DNA of 64,000 nt from JAOUEA01 sp963734685 (GTDB taxonomy: Bacteria > Actinomycetota > UBA4738 > HRBIN12), in contig CAVTIC010000007.1 of assembly GCA_963734685.1 (NCBI GenBank), positions 620,001-684,000 of the forward strand. Direction: 5' to 3'. Position numbers and translations under genes: made by a program. Shown here piece by piece: positions 55,005-62,399 of the stretch. The notes under the pieces are model-generated. The model worked only from the letters and a program-made list of their open reading frames with translations, was not told where the DNA came from and did no database searches. The stretch's first letter is position 1, and every line of letters starts with the position of its first letter.

Positions 55005-55981
55005 CGCTGGACTTCACCCGGGCGGCGGAGGTGCTGTCCGACGCGACCGACGTGGCGCTCGCCTGCCACGTGAACCCCGACGCCGATGCGCTCGGCTCGA
55101 TGCTCGGGCTCTCGGCGTTCCTGAGGTCGCGGGGGGTGCGCACGGTGTGTTCCTACCCGAACGAGCCGCTGGAACCGCCACGATGGGCGATGCTGCTTCC
55201 GGGGGCAGGCGACCTCGTGCCGGCGAAGGCGTTCCCCAAGGAGCCTGCGGTCATGGTCACGTGCGACTGCGCTGCCTTCGACCGGCTCGCGCAACTGGGA
55301 CACGCCGCGAACCAGGCGGATGAGCTGATCTGGATCGACCATCATCGCTCGAACGACGGTCTCGGCACGATCCCCCTGATCGATCCCACGGCCTCCTCGA
55401 CCTGCGAGATGGTGTTCCGCTTGATCGAGGCGATGGGCGGCGAGATGCACGACGAGACGGCGATGTGCCTGTACGCGGGGCTCGTCACCGACACGGGCAA
55501 GTTCCAGTACGAGGCGACCACGCCCGAGACGCTGCGGGTGGCGGCTCGCCTGCGCGAGCACGACTTCGACCACGCGCGTCTCGTGCAAGCACTGTACGAG
55601 GACAACCCGGCCCGCTACCTCGAGCTGGTAGGCGTGGCGCTGGGCCGGCTGCAGCGTGTGGCCGACGCCGACCTCGTGTGGACCTACCTCACGCAGGCCG
55701 ACCTGCAGGACGCAGGCGTGCATCCCGCCGAGACCGACGACCTGATCGATGTGATCCGCACCGCGCGTGACGTCGACGTGGCGGCGATCGTGAAGCAGCA
55801 GAAGGACGGACGCTTCAAGGTGAGCGTGCGCTCGCGCGGCGGCCACGACCTTGCGGCCGTCGCCGCGGTGTTCGGGGGCGGTGGCCATCGGCTCGCCGCC
55901 GGCTACACGTCAGCGCACGGCCCGGCCGAGACCGTCGAGCGCCTCGCGAAGGCGCTTCGGGGCGAGTTCGTCTCGCCGTGA
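55001..55981 (+). CDS. nrnA: DHH-family phosphoesterase NrnA (nanoRNase / pAp phosphatase type)
   Basis: This bifunctional DHH/DHHA1 enzyme degrades oligoribonucleotides of a few nucleotides and often dephosphorylates pAp. Motifs: CHVNPDADALGSM, WIDHHRSN, DPTASSTCEM and, in the DHHA1 domain, GGGGHRLAAGY. 326 residues. Usual location between rbfA and truB in Actinobacteria. Related enzymes also act on cyclic dinucleotide products. Confidence 0.9.
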   Translation: MTLDFTRAAEVLSDATDVALACHVNPDADALGSMLGLSAFLRSRGVRTVCSYPNEPLEPPRWAMLLPGAGDLVPAKAFPKEPAVMVTCDCAAFDRLAQLGHAANQADELIWIDHHRSNDGLGTIPLIDPTASSTCEMVFRLIEAMGGEMHDETAMCLYAGLVTDTGKFQYEATTPETLRVAARLREHDFDHARLVQALYEDNPARYLELVGVALGRLQRVADADLVWTYLTQADLQDAGVHPAETDDLIDVIRTARDVDVAAIVKQQKDGRFKVSVRSRGGHDLAAVAAVFGGGGHRLAAGYTSAHGPAETVERLAKALRGEFVSP

Positions 55982-56829
55982 TCCAACCCGACGGCCTGCT
56001 CCTGGTCGACAAACCCCAGGGCGTCACCTCGCACGACGCCGTCGCCGCCGTCCGCCGGACCCTCGGCACGAGGAAGGTGGGTCACGCCGGCACCCTCGAC
56101 CCCATGGCGACCGGCCTGCTGTTGATCGGAGTGGGCCGCGCCACGCGCCTGCTGCGCTTCCTGGGAGGACTCACCAAGACGTATGAGGGCACCGCGCGGC
56201 TCGGTGTCGAGACCACCACGCTCGACGCCGACGGCGAGGTGACCCGCGAGGCGCTCGTGGACGTGAGCGAAGACCGGGTGCGCGCGGCGATGGGCTCGCT
56301 GGTCGGGGATTCGATGCAGGTGCCGCCGGCCTACTCGGCCGTCAAGGTTGGCGGGCGCAAGCTCTACGAGGCCGCTCGCGAAGGCGAGCCCCTGGAGGCC
56401 CCGCCTCGCCCGATCCACGTCGAGTCCTTCGATCTGGTGGCGTTCGATGGGCGGGACGTCGGCTTCCGTGTGGTCTGCGGCGGCGGCACCTACGTGCGGG
56501 TGCTCGCCGCCGACGTGGGGGAGGCGCTCGGATGCGGCGCGCACCTGACCGCGCTCAGGCGGACCGCGGTCGGCGGCTTCCGAGTGGGGGACGCCTCGTC
56601 TCCCGAGGCGCCGGGACCACCGCTCCCGCTGGAACGCACCGTGGCCCATCTTCCGGCGCTTGGGCTCGGACCCGTGGAGGCGGAGGCCGCGCGTCACGGG
56701 CGCATCCTGGGCCCGGCGGGCATCGTCGGTCCCTACGCTGTTACAGATGCCGACGGCGGCCTGATCGGGATCTGGGAGGACGAGGGCGCGAAGGCGAAGC
56801 CCCTGATGGTGCTGCCGCCACGTCCCTGA
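55978..56829 (+). CDS. truB: tRNA pseudouridine55 synthase
   Basis: TruB converts U55 of tRNA to pseudouridine. GVTSHDAVAAVRRTLGTRKVG and the catalytic aspartate in GHAGTLDPMATGLL are canonical; QVPPAYSAVKVGG, GTYVRVLAADVGEALG and RRTAVGGF follow. The 283 residues include a short PUA-like end. GTG start overlaps nrnA. Confidence 0.95.
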   Translation: MIQPDGLLLVDKPQGVTSHDAVAAVRRTLGTRKVGHAGTLDPMATGLLLIGVGRATRLLRFLGGLTKTYEGTARLGVETTTLDADGEVTREALVDVSEDRVRAAMGSLVGDSMQVPPAYSAVKVGGRKLYEAAREGEPLEAPPRPIHVESFDLVAFDGRDVGFRVVCGGGTYVRVLAADVGEALGCGAHLTALRRTAVGGFRVGDASSPEAPGPPLPLERTVAHLPALGLGPVEAEAARHGRILGPAGIVGPYAVTDADGGLIGIWEDEGAKAKPLMVLPPRP

Positions 56830-56854
56830 CGCCTTCCGACCGGAGCGGGGCGGG

Positions 56855-56863
56855 TGCTAGCCT
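56855..56863 (+). promoter_or_regulatory. Extended -10 element upstream of the UPF0104 gene
   Basis: TGCTAGCCT matches the extended -10. The start codon is 28 nt downstream, after GGGAGGGCGGA. Confidence 0.4.
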
Positions 56864-56891
56864 GTTCCGTCCACGGTGACGGGAGGGCGGA

Positions 56892-58073
56892 GTGGGAACG
56901 GACGACGCGTCGGTGCCCGAGCAGGCGACGCAGGCCGAAGCAGCCGCCACGCAAGCCGAAGCGGCTGCGCCGCAGGCCGATGAGGCTGCGTCTGGCCACC
57001 ACGCCAGCACCACGAAGCGCGTCGTGGGGGGCGTCGTCTCCCTGATCATCGTCATCGGGATCTTCGCGTTCGCGATCCCGAAGTTCGCCGACTACAGCGC
57101 GGTATGGGCGGCGATGAGGACGATGACGCCGGTCGAGCTGGCCTCGTTGTTCGCCGCCATGGTGTTCAACCTGTTCACCTACTGGTGGGCCAACATGGCG
57201 GCCCTGCCCGGGCTGCGACTGTGGCCTGCCGCCGTGCTCACGCAGACGACGACCTCCGTGGCGAACACGCTCCCCGGTGGTGGCGCGATCGCGGTGGGGC
57301 TCACGTACGCGATCCTCCGGTCCTGGGGTTTCACGGGCACCGACACGGCGCTGTACGTGGGGGTGACGGGCGTGTGGAACATCTTCGCGAAGCTCGCCCT
57401 GCCGGTGCTCTCGATCGCGATCCTCGTGCTCACGGGACAGAGCAGCGCCGCGTACGTGACGGCGGCGATCGTCGGGGTCATCGTGCTCGCGGTGGCGGTG
57501 GGGCTGCTCTCGGCGATGTTCTACAGCGAGAGCCTTGCGCGGAGGGTGGGCCACGGGGTCGGCCGAGTCCTCGGCGTCGTCACGAAGCCCTTCCGGCGCG
57601 GGAAGCCGCCGATGTCCGACATGGGCGACGGCGCCGTGCGGTTCCGGCGGGACACGATCGGGCTCGTCGAGCACCGATGGATACGTCTGACGTTCTTCAC
57701 GATACTCAGCCAGGTCGCGCTCTTCTTCGTGTTGCTGCTCGCGCTGCGTCACATGGGGATCGACGAGGCCGAGATCAGCACCGCGAAGGCGTTCGCGGTG
57801 TACTCGTTCAGCCGGCTCCTCTCGGCCGTGCCGCTCACACCCGGCGGGGTCGGCGTGATCGACCTCGGCTACGTGGGCGGGCTCACGGCGGGCATCCCGC
57901 AGGCGGATCGACCGGAGGTCGTCGCCGCCGTGCTGATCTTCCGGCTCCTCACCTACGGGATCCAGATCCCGCTCGGCGCGTTCACGTACTTCATCTGGCT
58001 GAAGAACGAGAGCTGGCGGAAGCCGGCGCCCGATCGTCCGGTGACCGAGACCGCGTATGTCGCCGAGGCCTAG
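56892..58073 (+). CDS. YbhN/UPF0104 membrane protein (LPG synthase flippase-like domain)
   Basis: The 393-residue protein has a charged Ala/Glu-rich N terminus (1-40) and about eight transmembrane helices with the motif NTLPGGGAIAVGLTYAILR and, near the C terminus, SAVPLTPGGVGVIDLGYVGGL, which are diagnostic of the transmembrane region of lysylphosphatidylglycerol synthase-like proteins. The aminoacyltransferase domain is absent. It is a presumed lipid flippase or transport component. It overlaps the convergent PAP2 gene by 4 bp. Confidence 0.85.
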   Translation: MGTDDASVPEQATQAEAAATQAEAAAPQADEAASGHHASTTKRVVGGVVSLIIVIGIFAFAIPKFADYSAVWAAMRTMTPVELASLFAAMVFNLFTYWWANMAALPGLRLWPAAVLTQTTTSVANTLPGGGAIAVGLTYAILRSWGFTGTDTALYVGVTGVWNIFAKLALPVLSIAILVLTGQSSAAYVTAAIVGVIVLAVAVGLLSAMFYSESLARRVGHGVGRVLGVVTKPFRRGKPPMSDMGDGAVRFRRDTIGLVEHRWIRLTFFTILSQVALFFVLLLALRHMGIDEAEISTAKAFAVYSFSRLLSAVPLTPGGVGVIDLGYVGGLTAGIPQADRPEVVAAVLIFRLLTYGIQIPLGAFTYFIWLKNESWRKPAPDRPVTETAYVAEA

Positions 58074-58831
58074 CCAGGTTCCGCCTCGGAGACGTCGTCG
58101 CGGTCGATCTCGTCCACGGGCACGTGCCCCTCGATCCGCGTGTCGAGGAGAGCCACGATCGCGGCGACGGTGAGTGCGACCCCCGCCCCGAGGCAGACTC
58201 CGGTCGCGGCGTCGGAGAGCCAGTGGGCGTTCAGGTACACGCGCGAGAGACCCATCAGGAAGGCGAATCCCGCAGCCGTCCATTCCCACACCCGTCGCCG
58301 GTGGCCGGCCGGCAGGAACGCGATCACGAGCGAGATGCCGATCGCGGCTCCCGCGACGGAATGGCCCGAAGGGAACGAGGTCCCCACGGTCGGAACCAGC
58401 GGGTCGGGCGGCCGGCCGCGGTCGATCGTGACCTTCAACAGGGTCAGGAGCGCCTCGGACACGATCCAGGTCACGGCGAAGGCGATCCCGTGGCGGAATC
58501 GGCGCAGCGCGAGCAGCAGCACGAGCAAGGCCACCACGCGGAACGGGATGCTGAACACGCCGCTCCCGAGGAAGTTCAGCACCCGCGCGAGGAAGCCGAG
58601 CACGGGGTTGCGGACCTGCTGGACCGCGTCGTAGGTCACCTGATCGAGCTCTCCGATCGGCGCGAACGCCGTGGCCGGCGCGATCCGATCCGTCTGCGGC
58701 CCGACCCCCAGGACGAACAACCCGGTCACCGCGAGGAGCACGAGGCCACCGCCGAGCCCGAAGAAAGGACGATAGAGGAGGGGACGGTGTGGCCTCGTCA
58801 GCGGCTCCGATCGCTGCGCATTGGTGGCCAC
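58070..58831 (-). CDS. PAP2-family phosphatase (membrane)
   Basis: The 253-residue protein has about six helices and the full acid-phosphatase triad KVTIDRGRP, PSGHS and SRVYLNAHWLSD. Such enzymes dephosphorylate undecaprenyl diphosphate or phosphatidic acid outside the membrane, releasing lipid carrier or diacylglycerol. Start GTG at 58831 is 6 nt after TAGCAT on the minus strand. Divergent from ribF. Confidence 0.9.
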   Translation of the reverse strand: MATNAQRSEPLTRPHRPLLYRPFFGLGGGLVLLAVTGLFVLGVGPQTDRIAPATAFAPIGELDQVTYDAVQQVRNPVLGFLARVLNFLGSGVFSIPFRVVALLVLLLALRRFRHGIAFAVTWIVSEALLTLLKVTIDRGRPPDPLVPTVGTSFPSGHSVAGAAIGISLVIAFLPAGHRRRVWEWTAAGFAFLMGLSRVYLNAHWLSDAATGVCLGAGVALTVAAIVALLDTRIEGHVPVDEIDRDDVSEAEPG

Positions 58832-58837
58832 CGGGGG

Positions 58838-58843
58838 ATGCTA
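58838..58843 (-). promoter_or_regulatory. -10 element for the PAP2 gene (leaderless start)
   Basis: TAGCAT on the minus strand ends 6 nt before the GTG at 58831. Confidence 0.45.
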
Positions 58844-58882
58844 CCCGGCCGCGGCGCCCGGCCGTCTCCTGAGGCCGTCGGG

Positions 58883-58888
58883 TAGCCT
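58883..58888 (+). promoter_or_regulatory. -10 element for ribF (leaderless start)
   Basis: TAGCCT ends exactly 7 nt before the ribF ATG at 58896; together with the PAP2 box it forms a 65-bp divergent promoter region. Confidence 0.5.
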
Positions 58889-58895
58889 CGCCGCC

Positions 58896-59837
58896 ATGCA
58901 CCTCGTCCGGGACCTCGACGCCCTTCCGCTCTCGGACGAACCCTCGGTCGTGACCGTCGGGTTCTTCGACGGCGTGCACCGTGGGCATCGATCGGTGCTC
59001 GACACGACCGTACGCCGGGCGCGCGAGCGCGGCGACCGATCGGTGGCGATCACGTTCGACCGCCATCCCCGGGAGGTGCTGACCCCCGGACGGGAGCCAC
59101 GCTTGCTCACGACGGTCGAGCGGAAGGCCTCCCTGATCGAGGAAGCCGGCATCGACGTCCTCGTGGTGCTCGCGTTCACGCCGGAGTTCTCCCGGATGTC
59201 CGCCGAGGAGTTCGTACGAGACGTCCTCGTCGGGGGAGCACGCGCGGTGCACGCTGCGATGGGGGCCAACTTCACCTTCGGTTTCAAGGCGATGGGCACG
59301 GTCCAGACCTTGCCTGCGATGGGGGCGCCGCACGGGATGACCGCGGAGGGTGTGCCGCTGCTCGAACTCGAGGGCCGGCGAGTGTCGTCCTCCTCGATCC
59401 GGGACGCGCTGACCGATGGCGATCTCTCGTGGCCACTCGATGCGCTCGGCAGACGATTCGTGCTGGACGGGGAGGTCGTGTCGGGACACGGCCGCGGCAA
59501 GGGCCTCGGCTTTCCGACCGCGAATCTCCGCACCTGGCCGCGGTTGCTGCTGCCGGGGCAGGGGATCTATGCGGGTGTCGCGGAGGTCGAGGGGCATCGC
59601 TACCGTGCCGCGATCGATGTCGGCACGAACCCGACCTTCGGGGTCGAACCGCTGCACGTCGAGGCGTTCCTGCTCGACTACGAGGGCGGTGAGCTGCGCG
59701 GCGATCCGCTGTCGATCGCGTTCTGGGAGCGGCTGCGAGACGAGGAGAAGTATCCCTCGATCGATGAGCTGGTCGAGGCGATCGCCGACGACGTGGAGAA
59801 GACGAGGGCGATCGTGCCCGACGACGCGCTCCGCTGA
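58896..59837 (+). CDS. ribF: Bifunctional riboflavin kinase / FAD synthetase
   Basis: RibF converts riboflavin to FMN and FMN to FAD. The N-terminal FAD-synthetase domain shows TVGFFDGVHRGHRSVL, TFDRHP and FGFKAMG; the C-terminal flavokinase domain shows GRGKGLGFPTANL and the NPTFG motif (GTNPTFGVEPLHVEAFLLD). 313 residues. It lies downstream of truB, as in many bacteria, but here separated by two membrane genes. Start fixed by the promoter. Confidence 0.95.
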   Translation: MHLVRDLDALPLSDEPSVVTVGFFDGVHRGHRSVLDTTVRRARERGDRSVAITFDRHPREVLTPGREPRLLTTVERKASLIEEAGIDVLVVLAFTPEFSRMSAEEFVRDVLVGGARAVHAAMGANFTFGFKAMGTVQTLPAMGAPHGMTAEGVPLLELEGRRVSSSSIRDALTDGDLSWPLDALGRRFVLDGEVVSGHGRGKGLGFPTANLRTWPRLLLPGQGIYAGVAEVEGHRYRAAIDVGTNPTFGVEPLHVEAFLLDYEGGELRGDPLSIAFWERLRDEEKYPSIDELVEAIADDVEKTRAIVPDDALR

Positions 59838-59851
59838 CGCCGGGCGGCCCG

Positions 59852-60496
59852 TCAGCTCGGATCGCGCTCGCGAAGCAATCGCCACGCCAGGCGCGCCGTG
59901 AACAGCAGCGGGAGCGAGATGGCGAACCGCTGCACGATGCCGTTCCCGGGACGCACCACGTCGCGGGCGAAGAAGGACATCGCGCCGCTCGAGGCGACGG
60001 CCGCCGTCGCCGCCGGCAGCGCGAGGTCGCTCAGGCGCCGATCGTCCCGCAGGTGTGCGGCGATCGAGAGCAGGCCGGCGGTGGCGCAGACATGCCCCAC
60101 GACCGACGCGAGATCGTGCCCGTCGTTGACCCACGACTGTCGCTCGGGTATCTCGCCGGGTGCCGGCCAGTTCGACATCCGGTCGCGGCGGAGCCCACCG
60201 GCCGCACAGATCGCGAGGCCCGCAGCACCGAGGAGCGGCGGCCCGAGGCCCGCATCGTCCCCTCCGAGCCGGCGGTGCAGCGCGGTGGCGAACCCGATGG
60301 TCCCCAGGCCCAGCGCCCAGAAGCCCGCGCCCATGAGGGCCGGGTTCCGGGCGTCGGGAGCGGCGAGGCCACTGATGTGCTCGTTCGCCGCGGAGTACAC
60401 GGGTTGGCGCCTCGACGCGGTCGCCCACGCGAGGGTGAACGCGGCAGGACCCACGATGCCGCAGGCGACCAGGAGTCGGTCCGTGAGTCTGGACAT
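59852..60496 (-). CDS. DUF998-like membrane protein
   Basis: The 214-residue protein has about six predicted helices (around 8-28, 48-66, 77-95, 130-148, 155-172, 185-202) and the short conserved region EHISGLAAPDARNPALMGAGFW near residues 35-60, typical of DUF998. Function unknown. The ATG at 60496 follows TACGAT by 7 nt, so it is preferred to the ATG at 60505. Divergent from the acyltransferase gene. Confidence 0.75.
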   Translation of the reverse strand: MSRLTDRLLVACGIVGPAAFTLAWATASRRQPVYSAANEHISGLAAPDARNPALMGAGFWALGLGTIGFATALHRRLGGDDAGLGPPLLGAAGLAICAAGGLRRDRMSNWPAPGEIPERQSWVNDGHDLASVVGHVCATAGLLSIAAHLRDDRRLSDLALPAATAAVASSGAMSFFARDVVRPGNGIVQRFAISLPLLFTARLAWRLLRERDPS

Positions 60497-60503
60497 GGAC
60501 CGC

Positions 60504-60509
60504 ATCGTA
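60504..60509 (-). promoter_or_regulatory. -10 element for the DUF998-like gene (leaderless start)
   Basis: TACGAT on the minus strand ends 7 nt before the ATG at 60496. Confidence 0.4.
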
Positions 60510-60537
60510 GCCATCGGGATCGTGGGAGGATCCGCTC

Positions 60538-61893
60538 GTGCGGGCACGTGACCTCGCGATGCGTTCGATCGCCCGGCTCGCCGCCCTGGGGTGGTTCCGG
60601 TCGGTCGAGACGAGCGGCCTCGAACGCATGCCGATCCAGGGGCCGGTGTTGGTCGTGGCGAACCACGAGGGTGGGTTCGTCGACCCCGCCTTGCTGGCCG
60701 CCACCTTGCCGCGGTTCCCGCGGTTCCTCGCGATGGCATCGCTGTGGCGGACCCCGGCCCGACCCTTCCTGACGCTCGCGGGCGCCATCCCCGTGCGGCG
60801 GGCGTCGGCTGGGCCCACGGGGGGAAACGTCCGGGCCTTCGAAGCCTGTCACGTCGTGCTCGCCGAGGACGGAGTCGTGGCGATCTTCCCCGAGGGCCGC
60901 GCGAGCGACGAGGTGCGGCTGCTGCCGGTGAAGACCGGGGCGGCGCGCATCTCACTCGGAGCTCGGACCGCCGGCGCGGAGGGCCTCCGCATCGTGCCGG
61001 TCGGGCTGATCTACGAGGACAAGGCGCGTGCGCGGGCCAGGGTCTACGTGCGCGTGGGTGATCCGATCGACCTCGACGCCGAGTTGGGAGCCATCGTTCC
61101 CCGAGGGCGGCGGGCCTCTGAGGACGACCGGGAGACCGTCGGCGCGCTCACGGCCACGATCGGGCGGCACCTGGCGGACGCGGCGCTCGACTTCGAGAGC
61201 GCCGCACAGCTGTCGTCGCTCGCGCTCGCCGCCACGATCGCGCTGCGTCCTCTCGACGCGGATCCGGGATGGCGTCCGAACTTCGCCACACGTGAAGACC
61301 TCACGACGCAGCTGGGCGGCGCGCCCGAGCGCTTGCAGACACCGGTCCGTGAAGCGGCCGATGCCTACCGTGGGGGCCTCGAGGCGAACGCGATCACCGA
61401 CGCCGCGGTCGCCACCGACCCGGAGCGGCACCGACGCGTGCACCTCGCCGGCGTGGCCGGAGCCGTGCTGCTCGCCCTGCCCGCCCTCGTCGGGCTCGTC
61501 GTGAACTCCCTGCCCATGCTGGCCACTTGGCTCTGCGGCCGGCGCTCGATGGCTCCGGTGAGCAGGGCGACGGTGAAGTTCCTCGTGGCGTTCGTGACGT
61601 TCCCGCTCGTGTGGGTCGCCTGGCGTTACCTCCCGCCCGTGCGCGACACGGCTCACCCGTGGTGGACCACGGCCCTGATCGGGCCGTTCTGTGGGCTCGC
61701 CACGGCGTGGGTGGGGGCGCGTCTGCGCCGCGCGCGGCGTGCCCGGGTGAACCTGAGACGGCTCGCGGGGGTCGGCGCCTCGCTCGACGAGCTCCGATCG
61801 AGGCGCGACCGCGTGGTCGAGGCCGTCGCGGCCGTCACGGCCGAAGATCGCTTCGGTCAGGCCGGCGTGCCCGCTGGTAGGCTTGGCGACTGA
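60538..61893 (+). CDS. PlsC-like acyltransferase with C-terminal membrane region
   Basis: Residues 1-230 hold the glycerolipid acyltransferase motifs: NHEGGFVDP (catalytic His and Asp, with five residues between rather than the usual four), IPVRR, FPEGRASDE and VPVGLIYED. A charged linker and a C-terminal region with about three helices (from ~300) follow. The family acylates glycerol phosphate or lysophosphatidate; the H-x5-D spacing resembles GPAT/DHAP-acyltransferase-like proteins. The GTG at 60538 follows GGGAGGA. 451 residues; only 2 nt before rpsO. Confidence 0.82.
   Translation: MRARDLAMRSIARLAALGWFRSVETSGLERMPIQGPVLVVANHEGGFVDPALLAATLPRFPRFLAMASLWRTPARPFLTLAGAIPVRRASAGPTGGNVRAFEACHVVLAEDGVVAIFPEGRASDEVRLLPVKTGAARISLGARTAGAEGLRIVPVGLIYEDKARARARVYVRVGDPIDLDAELGAIVPRGRRASEDDRETVGALTATIGRHLADAALDFESAAQLSSLALAATIALRPLDADPGWRPNFATREDLTTQLGGAPERLQTPVREAADAYRGGLEANAITDAAVATDPERHRRVHLAGVAGAVLLALPALVGLVVNSLPMLATWLCGRRSMAPVSRATVKFLVAFVTFPLVWVAWRYLPPVRDTAHPWWTTALIGPFCGLATAWVGARLRRARRARVNLRRLAGVGASLDELRSRRDRVVEAVAAVTAEDRFGQAGVPAGRLGD
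61878..61883 (+). promoter_or_regulatory. -10 element for rpsO
   Basis: TAGGCT, inside the acyltransferase gene, 12 nt before the rpsO ATG; leader of about 5 nt expected. Confidence 0.4.
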
Positions 61894-61895
61894 CC

Positions 61896-62165
61896 ATGAC
61901 GTTGACGAAGGAATCCAAGACGCAGATCATCGCCGAGTACGCCCGATCCGACGGCGACACCGGCTCGGCCGAGGTGCAGATCGCGGTGCTGACCACCCGC
62001 ATCGCCGAGCTGACGGAACACCTCAAGACCCACAAGCACGACCACGCCTCTCGCCGGGGCCTGCTCAAGATGGTCGGTCGCCGGCGCCGCCTGCTCGACT
62101 ACCTCCGCAACGAGGACATCGAGCGGTACCGCGACGTGATCGCGCGCCTGGGCCTGCGCCGCTGA
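61896..62165 (+). CDS. rpsO: 30S ribosomal protein S15
   Basis: The 89-residue protein is a standard S15 (GDTGSAEVQIAVLTTRIAELTEHLKTHKHDHASRRGLL with the RRRRLLDYLRNED helix). It binds 16S rRNA early in 30S assembly. rpsO-pnp order is nearly universal. Confidence 0.96.
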   Translation: MTLTKESKTQIIAEYARSDGDTGSAEVQIAVLTTRIAELTEHLKTHKHDHASRRGLLKMVGRRRRLLDYLRNEDIERYRDVIARLGLRR

Positions 62166-62233
62166 TGTCGCATCGGGTGCACGTCCGCGAGGCGAGCATC
62201 CCGCACGAAGGAGTGATGCGAACGACCCAATGA

Positions 62234-62248
62234 CCCGCCGGAGGCGGG
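62234..62248 (+). terminator. Small GC hairpin after rpsO
   Basis: CCCGCC and GGCGGG pair around a GGA loop (62234-62239 with 62243-62248). No T-run, so it is a weak terminator or an mRNA 3' end stabiliser. Confidence 0.4.
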
Positions 62249-62253
62249 ATCCA

Positions 62254-62399
62254 GGTCGGTAATCAGTAGCGAGCTTCCGGACACGTGCCGTCCAGTTCCT
62301 CGGTCGGCGCCCGGCGGCCCGCTACTGAGGATCGGCCGACCCGCCTCCTTCCGCTTCGTGCACGCTCGATGCGTGCGCACAAGTAAGGAGGAAGGCCAC
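62254..62399 (+). ncRNA. Structured 5' leader of pnp
   Basis: A long stem joins 62254-62271 (GGTCGGT-aat-CAGTAGCG) to 62320-62337 (CGCTACTG-agg-ATCGGCC); the inner 8 bp are perfect and the outer 7 bp include two G-U pairs. Inside lies GGAC/GTCC (62279-62282 with 62290-62293). A second hairpin GTGCACGC/GCGTGCGC (62358-62378) precedes the SD AAGGAGGAAGG. In E. coli the pnp leader folds into a stem cut by RNase III for PNPase autoregulation; this may be the functional equivalent. Confidence 0.45.

Noticed and set aside
56733..60818. A 1361-codon open frame on the minus strand
   Set aside because: It runs antisense to truB, the UPF0104 gene, ribF and others, has Arg/His/Pro-rich low-complexity composition and no motifs; a high-GC shadow frame.
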